Below, in pieces: positions 1 through 2,681 of a DNA stretch of 7,547 bases. Every line of letters starts with the position of its first letter. Position 1 is the stretch's first letter. The notes below the pieces were generated by a model. The model did not search any database. It worked only from the letters and a program-made list of their open reading frames with translations, and was not told the DNA's origin. The stretch covers positions 1 to 7,547 of the forward strand of contig JACCSL010000751.1 of assembly GCA_013812995.1 (NCBI GenBank), in the 5' to 3' direction. The DNA is from Ardenticatenales bacterium. Lineage in GTDB: Bacteria; Chloroflexota; Anaerolineae; Ardenticatenales; Ardenticatenaceae. Both the position numbers and the translations under genes were made by a program.

Positions 1-3
1 CTA

Positions 4-28
4 GTAGGCTGTCAGGCGTGATTTGAAG
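4..28 (+). repeat. Left terminal inverted repeat of the IS630 element
   Basis: It starts GTAGGCTGTCAGG, directly inside the TA at 2-3. It matches the reverse complement of 1192-1216 at roughly two thirds of positions, best in the outer 13 bases and the last 6 (TTGAAG). Confidence 0.8.
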
Positions 29-78
29 AAATAGGATAACGCAGAGTAGAATAGATAGAAAGCAAAAGGAGAATCAAG

Positions 79-546
79 ATGCCCAAAAAGTTATATCAGG
101 TAGAGCTAACAGAGGAAGAACGCGATCATCTGATAAATCTCATCTCTTCTGGAACAGAAAAAGCCCGTAAGCTAACGCGCGCCCGCATTTTGCTAAAGGC
201 GGATGAAAAGTGGACAGATGAAGAGATAAGTCAGGCTCTCAATGTCGGCGATGTAACAGTGTATCGCATTCGGAAACGCTATGTAGAAGAAGGACTGATA
301 TTTGCCTTAGATGGTAAGCCATCCCTGCGACAATATGAACGCAAGCTAGATGGGCGGCAAGAAGCCCATTTAGTGGCCTTAGTTTGTGGTACACCGCCCG
401 CTGGGTATGCCAATTGGACATTACGTTTACTGGCGGATGAATTTGTGACCCTTGAGGCGATAGATATACCCTCCATCTCGCATGAAACGATCCGCCAAGT
501 GTTAAAAAAAACGAACTTAAACCTTGGCAAAATGAACAATGGGTAA
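79..546 (+). CDS. IS630-family transposase, N-terminal part (orfA, helix-turn-helix domain)
   Basis: This 155-residue reading frame carries the DNA-binding half of an IS630 transposase. The region around residues 35-70 (ARILLKADE, then EEISQALNVGDVTVYRIRKRY) is the helix-turn-helix that recognises the element ends. A linker follows that leads towards the catalytic domain (DEFVTLEAIDIPSISHETIR). The ATG at 79 is preceded by AGGAGA at 67-72 with good spacing. After the A8 run (504-511) the zero frame soon stops at 544-546. The family normally continues KKNELKPWQNEQW, and that sequence is found in the -1 frame, so this is one half of a full-length protein of about 376 residues. It is either a programmed-frameshift product or a recent one-base lesion. 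Confidence 0.88.
   Translation: MPKKLYQVELTEEERDHLINLISSGTEKARKLTRARILLKADEKWTDEEISQALNVGDVTVYRIRKRYVEEGLIFALDGKPSLRQYERKLDGRQEAHLVALVCGTPPAGYANWTLRLLADEFVTLEAIDIPSISHETIRQVLKKTNLNLGKMNNG
504..511 (+). other. Probable -1 frameshift site of the IS630 transposase
   Basis: The zero-frame codons TTA AAA AAA ACG form an A-AAA-AAA slippery heptamer (504-510) followed by another A. Slipping back one base gives ...LKKNELKPWQNEQWVIPP, which is the normal IS630 continuation, and joins the orfA and orfB halves without a gap. The two frames overlap from 486 to 546. I see no strong downstream stimulatory hairpin, so a simple loss of one A is an alternative. Confidence 0.65.
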
Positions 547-572
547 TTCCGCCTCAAAACAGTGCTGATTTT

Positions 573-1208
573 GTGTGCGCGATGGAAGATGTGTTAGATC
601 TGTACCATGAGCCGTATGATGCACAATATCCCCAAGTTTGTTTCGATGAGTCCAATAAGCAACTGATTTCCGAAGTTACCGTACCTTTACCTGCCACACC
701 AGGACAGGTGGTACGCTATGATTACGAATATGAGCGGCATGGTGTAAGCAATTTATTCATGTTCTTTGAGCCATTGCGTGCATGGCGGCATGTTGAGGTG
801 ACTGATCAACGCACCATGATTGACTTTGCGCAGTGCATGAGGCGGCTCGTCGATGAGTTTTACCCGAATGCGATCAGGGTGCGTGTGACGCTTGATAACT
901 TGAATACCCATAAGCCCGCTTCGTTATATGAAGCCTTCCCGCCTGCTGAAGCACAACGCATTTTGAGTCGGTTAGAGTTCCACTTTACCCCAAAACATGG
1001 CAGCTGGCTGAATATGGCTGAGATCGAATTAAGCGTTTTAGCCAAGCAGTGTTTAGATCGCAGAATTCCTGATAAAAACACCTTGCAAACTGAAGTAGCG
1101 GCCTGGCAAACACGCAGAAACGCGACACAAGCTACCGTTAAATGGCAGTTTTCTACTTCCGATGCACGCATCAAGTTGCATCGCCTTTACCCTTCAATCG
1201 AGCCTTGA
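573..1208 (+). CDS. IS630-family transposase, C-terminal catalytic DDE part (orfB)
   Basis: This frame carries the RNase H-fold catalytic domain. Numbered from the GTG at 573, the first aspartate is D25 in VCFDES, the second is D108 in TLDNLNTH, and the glutamate lies in NMAEIE (E150, or E152) after HGSWL. All three acidic residues are present, so the enzyme could be active if joined to orfA. The GTG at 573 is only the first formal start codon. The frame is open from 486, and residues encoded before 573 (QNEQWVIPPQNSADF) belong to the family, so expression most likely comes through the -1 shift at 504-511. The gene stops at 1206-1208 inside the right inverted repeat. Confidence 0.88.
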   Translation: MCAMEDVLDLYHEPYDAQYPQVCFDESNKQLISEVTVPLPATPGQVVRYDYEYERHGVSNLFMFFEPLRAWRHVEVTDQRTMIDFAQCMRRLVDEFYPNAIRVRVTLDNLNTHKPASLYEAFPPAEAQRILSRLEFHFTPKHGSWLNMAEIELSVLAKQCLDRRIPDKNTLQTEVAAWQTRRNATQATVKWQFSTSDARIKLHRLYPSIEP

Positions 1209-1216
1209 CGGTCCAC
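1192..1216 (-). repeat. Right terminal inverted repeat of the IS630 element
   Basis: Read on the minus strand it starts GTGGACCGTCAAGG, directly inside the TA at 1217-1218. It overlaps the last codons and the stop codon of the transposase, so the element has almost no 3' non-coding DNA. Confidence 0.8.
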
Positions 1217-1291
1217 TAGTCAGCGATCAGCTACGGCGTCGGTGTTCTCTTTAATCGTTGCCGTGGCTGAAAGCTGAGAGCTAAAAGTGGA
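1209..1291. other. Spacer between the IS element and the hairpin RNA
   Basis: It holds the last bases of the IS right end, the TA duplication (1217-1218) and about 70 bases without a recognisable gene. A short imperfect repeat of AAAGCTGAGAGCTAAAAG type lies near 1270-1287. No tRNA scaffold copy is visible. Confidence 0.5.
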
Positions 1292-1399
1292 GTGCATAGT
1301 TGGTTGTCTTGGTTTGAAATCGGGGCGCGCTTACCGTCCGCTGGCTCTCTTCGGATGAAGCCAGCGGGGGCTACGCTGGACAACCCTGGCTCTATGCAC
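1292..1399 (-). ncRNA. Hairpin-rich structured RNA candidate at the end of the tRNA cluster
   Basis: Three nested perfect helices are visible. P1 pairs 1292-1299 with 1392-1399 (8 bp), P2 pairs 1302-1308 with 1379-1385 (7 bp), and P3 pairs 1338-1346 with 1359-1367 (9 bp, 12-base loop). The strand is not fixed by the helices. Minus is preferred because the element lies 8 bases past the tRNA-like gene at 1407-1480, and because the minus strand has TTTCAAAC next to P2, which recalls the 3' strand of the permuted-tRNA scaffold (TTTTCAAACTTG). No known family was recognised, and it lacks a T loop or CCA. It could be a more diverged relative of the scaffold units or an independent RNA. Confidence 0.5.
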
Positions 1400-1406
1400 C
1401 CCGAGG

Positions 1407-1480
1407 GGTCCCGGCGGGATTCGAACCCGCATCGTCAGTGGCATTGTTGGCAGCTATGTTTCCGGTTACACCACAGGACC
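1407..1480 (-). tRNA. tRNA-like gene in normal order, anticodon arm aberrant
   Basis: A 7-bp acceptor stem forms between GGTCCTG (1480-1474) and CGGGACC (1413-1407) with one G-T pair. A perfect T arm (GCGGG, TTCGAAT, CCCGC) lies at 1430-1414, and a D arm (GTGT, 8-base loop with GG, ACAT) is present. Between D and T arms are 25 bases instead of the usual 23, and the expected anticodon stem is missing: a direct repeat TGCCA-ACAA-TGCCA lies where complementary arms should be. An alternative fold gives the loop CTGCCAA (Gly GCC) on a 4-of-5 stem but destroys the D arm. No CCA is encoded. The body resembles Gln/Glu/Gly-type tRNAs. Decoding function is doubtful; it may be a pseudogene or a decoy. 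Confidence 0.6.
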
Positions 1481-1504
1481 AGGGAAGAACGGAAAGTCTA
1501 GGGA

Positions 1505-1641
1505 TGGGGCGTACAAGTTTGGAAAGCTAATTTAAGTGCTCTGCCATTGAGCTACGTGCCGGTGGTCGGCACGCCCGGGCTCGAACCGGGAACCTCTCCG
1601 TTTTCAGCGGTTGTAAGCTTTGCGAGTTGGGGTACGCCCCA
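1505..1641 (-). tRNA. Circularly permuted tRNA gene, unit 3 (GAA anticodon, Phe-type), opened in the anticodon stem
   Basis: On the minus strand the 3' part comes first: CCG, loop CTGAAAA (anticodon GAA at 1605-1603), CGGAG, variable AGGTT, T arm CCCGG-TTCGAGC-CCGGG, acceptor CGTGCCG (1573-1567), A73 and CCA (1565-1563). One base later the 5' part begins: CGGCACG (1561-1555), TA, D arm GCTC-AATGGCA-GAGC, A26, CT. Joining CT (ending at 1535) to CCG (starting at 1610) gives CTCCG, which pairs perfectly with CGGAG. The result is a 72-base cloverleaf with no mismatch, plus CCA. Its ends pair as the scaffold: outer helix 1641-1632 with 1514-1505 (10 bp) and inner helix 1621-1616 with 1528-1523 (6 bp). 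C1-G72 with A73 is unusual for Phe. Cutting at both acceptor-loop ends and at the breakpoint, then ligation, would be needed. Confidence 0.82.
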
Positions 1642-1666
1642 AGTGATATTTAGATGGAAAGTTTCA

Positions 1667-1810
1667 GGGACGTACAAGTTTGAGAAGCAAGTTTTGCACT
1701 GAGCTACGCCCGCAGGAATGGAGCGGGCGCTTGGAGTCGAACCAAGGACCTCTACCTCATGGAGATAGGGCTCTACCGTTTGTATGCCTCTGCGTTTGGG
1801 GTACGCCCCC
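1667..1810 (-). tRNA. Circularly permuted tRNA gene, unit 2 (Gly-like body, CAT in the loop), opened in the D loop
   Basis: The first part on the minus strand is GGTA-GAGC (D loop end and 3' D stem, 1777-1770), C26, CTATC-TCCATGA-GGTAG, AGGTC, T arm CTTGG-TTCGACT-CCAAG, acceptor CGCCCGC (1729-1723), T73 and CCA (1721-1719). After TTCCT the second part follows: GCGGGCG (1713-1707), TA, GCTC, AGT. The acceptor strands pair over 7 bp. The D arm is complete only when AGT is joined to (AC)GGTA. GCGGGCGTAGCTCAG with U73 is typical of bacterial tRNA-Gly, but the loop centre reads CAT and position 33 is C, not T. The seven bases CTATCTC and GAGGTAG can also zip up, leaving only CAT as a 3-base loop. 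Scaffold: outer helix 1809-1801 with 1675-1667 (one G-U), inner helix 1791-1785 with 1689-1683 (one G-U). Confidence 0.78.
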
Positions 1811-1823
1811 AGAATTATCAGAT

Positions 1824-1972
1824 GAAGGCCCGTACAAGTTTGAAAAGCTATGCACGTCACACGATGGTTTTCAAGACCAGTGCCTTACCATTTGGCTACA
1901 GCCCCCGAGGGAGTTGGTGGGAATCGAACCCACAAATGTTTGTAAGCTTTCGCGGTATGGGTACGGACCTTC
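1824..1972 (-). tRNA. Circularly permuted tRNA gene, unit 1 (TGA anticodon, His/Gln-like body), opened in the variable region
   Basis: The first part on the minus strand is ATTT, T arm GTGGG-TTCGATT-CCCAC (1933-1917), acceptor CAACTCC (1916-1910), C73. After TC comes an extra G (1906), then GGGGCTG (1905-1899), TA, GCC-AAATGGTAA-GGC, A, CTGGT-CTTGAAA-ACCAT. The acceptor strands pair at six of seven positions (one C-A mismatch, one G-U). The extra 5' G opposite C73 recalls tRNA-His, while the loop carries TGA (1873-1871; UGA anticodon, reads UCA, Ser) with U33 and A37. No CCA is encoded. The breakpoint lies between the anticodon stem and the T stem. Scaffold: outer helix 1972-1961 with 1835-1824 (12 bp, one U-G) and inner helix 1950-1945 with 1849-1844 (6 bp). 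Amino-acid identity is uncertain. Confidence 0.72.
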
Positions 1973-2015
1973 GATTTGTTAAGGTTCTCGCTGTCAGTTT
2001 CCCTGCGGTGTCATG

Positions 2016-2249
2016 CTACCCGAATACGGCCTCGGGTCGGACGGTGATGTTGCCGTTGGCGTGGCGCTCCACCACGTACGGAGCGAGCTTGCCTGCCGGA
2101 ACATCCAGGTAGCGGGCCAATGCCTGCCGCACCTCGTGATCATTGCTCCCCTCGCCCACATCCACATTGGTGAGGGCGATATCCCAGCTCTTGCCATCGA
2201 ATCGAACGTGGATCAGCCGGGCCTGCATCGGCATCATCTGCTCTGCCAT
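2016..2249 (-). CDS. Small conserved-looking protein of 77 residues, function unknown
   Basis: The protein begins MAEQMMPMQARLIHVRFDG and ends RPEAVFG. The start at 2249 was chosen because GGAGG (2262-2258) lies 8 bases upstream; the longer open frame reaches into the terminator hairpin and is not plausible. There is no signal peptide, membrane segment or cysteine. Alternating hydrophobic stretches (RLIHVRFDG, SWDIALTNVDV), then a helix-like EVRQALARYLDVP and a last strand-like YVVERHANGNITVRP, suggest a compact alpha/beta fold. A beta-grasp or ubiquitin-like fold with C-terminal Gly is a guess. It stands 43 bases before the first permuted tRNA unit on the same strand with no terminator between, so co-transcription with the cluster is likely. 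Its own expression must pass the terminator at 2309-2268. Confidence 0.75.
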   Translation of the reverse strand: MAEQMMPMQARLIHVRFDGKSWDIALTNVDVGEGSNDHEVRQALARYLDVPAGKLAPYVVERHANGNITVRPEAVFG

Positions 2250-2267
2250 CGGTTTTTCCTCCAAAAC

Positions 2268-2309
2268 AAAAAAGGGGGGTGAGTTGGCTCTTGGCCTCCT
2301 CACACCCCC
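2268..2309 (-). terminator. Intrinsic terminator just upstream of the 77-residue gene
   Basis: On the minus strand GGGGG-T-GTGAG (2309-2299) pairs with CTCAC-CCCCC (2283-2275), leaving one bulged base, and is followed by six T (2273-2268). The T run ends 5 bases before the GGAGG of the next gene, too close for a promoter in between. It must therefore act as an attenuator, or as a terminator read through at some rate. The plus strand has no T run here. Confidence 0.8.
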
Positions 2310-2505
2310 TGAGCGACTTGCGCTGGCAGGTTATATCATCAACCTGCGCGGGGTGGTAGAGAGGCCGGAGCACCACGTATCCAACTGCTGTCCGAGGGAC
2401 AGCACGAAGCAAGCGTTACTACCAGAATTGATAGCGTTCCTCAGATACGAGTGTGCTTGCGGTTGGGTTGGCATCTCTACCTCAATGTTTCTGTGAGAAG
2501 GGTTT
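2310..2505 (-). promoter_or_regulatory. Structured leader, candidate attenuation control of the 77-residue gene and tRNA cluster
   Basis: No gene is visible here, but several hairpins are. On the minus strand GCTGTCC-CTC-GGACAGC is a perfect 7-bp hairpin (near 2403-2387), and GCAGGTT (2347-2341) pairs with AACCTGC (2332-2326) around an 8-base loop. A CACCCC stretch (2355-2350) can pair with GGGGTG (2308-2303), which is the 5' arm of the terminator, so two exclusive folds are possible. There is no T-box GGGTGGNACC signature, and I do not recognise a known riboswitch. The GCTGTCC/GGACAGC hairpin recalls the closed acceptor hairpins of the permuted tRNAs, but no T arm precedes it. A promoter may also lie here; none is convincing. 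Confidence 0.4.
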
Positions 2506-2599
2506 CGGCTCGTACAAGTTTCAGGGGCGTGCGTTATGAGGTGATTAGCCCCAACACTTGACAGGTGTTTGTACGCCCTTGCGATCTGGGCACGAGCCG
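2506..2599 (-). ncRNA. Scaffold RNA, unit 4: permuted-tRNA scaffold without a tRNA body
   Basis: The unit has the same framework as the permuted tRNAs. The outer helix CGGCTCGT (2599-2592) pairs with ACGAGCCG (2513-2506). The internal loop carries CCCAGATCGC on one side and GAAACTT on the other. The inner helix 2580-2573 pairs with 2530-2523 (8 bp, one wobble), followed by ACAAAC. Inside are only about 40 bases with no acceptor stem, T loop or CCA. They can form two hairpins of anticodon-arm size: AACAC-CTGTCAA-GTGTT (GTC in anticodon position, U33, A37) and TGGGG-CTAATCA-CCTCA, sharing one T. It lies about 80 bases after the stop of the 548-residue gene, on the same strand and probably in its transcript. 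Confidence 0.68.
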
Positions 2600-2681
2600 T
2601 TGATTAGCTGTTGATTGACTGTTGCTACATGCGGCACTATACAAGATTTCAAAGGCGGTGTCAACCCCCAATTTTGGAAAC

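Larger units (their letters stand above)
4..1216 (+). mobile_element. IS630-family insertion sequence, complete
   Basis: The element is about 1.21 kb and encodes an IS630-type transposase. It is bounded by imperfect inverted ends: 4-28 against the reverse complement of 1192-1216, both starting GT.G.C.GTCA.G and ending TTGAAG. A TA dinucleotide flanks each end (2-3 and 1217-1218), the usual IS630/Tc1 target duplication. The right inverted repeat overlaps the end of the transposase gene. The DNA is visibly more AT-rich than the trp genes in the same window, which fits recent acquisition. Only one base of left flank is present, so the interrupted locus cannot be judged. Ends and TA duplication are seen directly; the family is assigned from the protein. 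Confidence 0.9.

Noticed and set aside
1552..1860. Open reading frames on both strands across the tRNA cluster (1552-1860 minus, 1680-1982 plus, 1759-2112 plus, 1292-1501 plus).
   Set aside because: They run through tRNA stems and scaffold helices, lack ribosome binding sites and have no recognisable protein features.
1505..1972. Ordinary tandem tRNA genes, or tRNA halves separated by introns in normal order.
   Set aside because: Reading a 5' part with the next downstream 3' part gives mismatched acceptor stems (GCGGGCG with CGTGCCG), while the permuted pairing within each unit is perfect or nearly so.
2310..2505. A fifth permuted tRNA, suggested by GCTGTCC-CTC-GGACAGC with a D-arm-like TTGGA...TCCGG after it.
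   Set aside because: No T arm lies before the acceptor-like strand, no TTCRA loop is present, and the CGTAC/GTACG scaffold is missing. It is kept only as a structured leader.
1510..2521. CRISPR array, because CGTACAAGTTT recurs at 1510, 1671, 1831 and 2511.
   Set aside because: Only the short 3' scaffold strand is repeated, spacing is irregular (about 160 and 680 bases), and the sequence between copies is accounted for by tRNA parts and a gene.
1505..2599. Group I intron, permuted intron-exon, or a known small ribozyme (hammerhead, hairpin, twister, pistol, hatchet).
   Set aside because: The flanks are only about 30 bases per side, too short for a group I core, and I could not match the conserved CUGAUGA/GAAA or other named cores. 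An unknown ribozyme remains possible.
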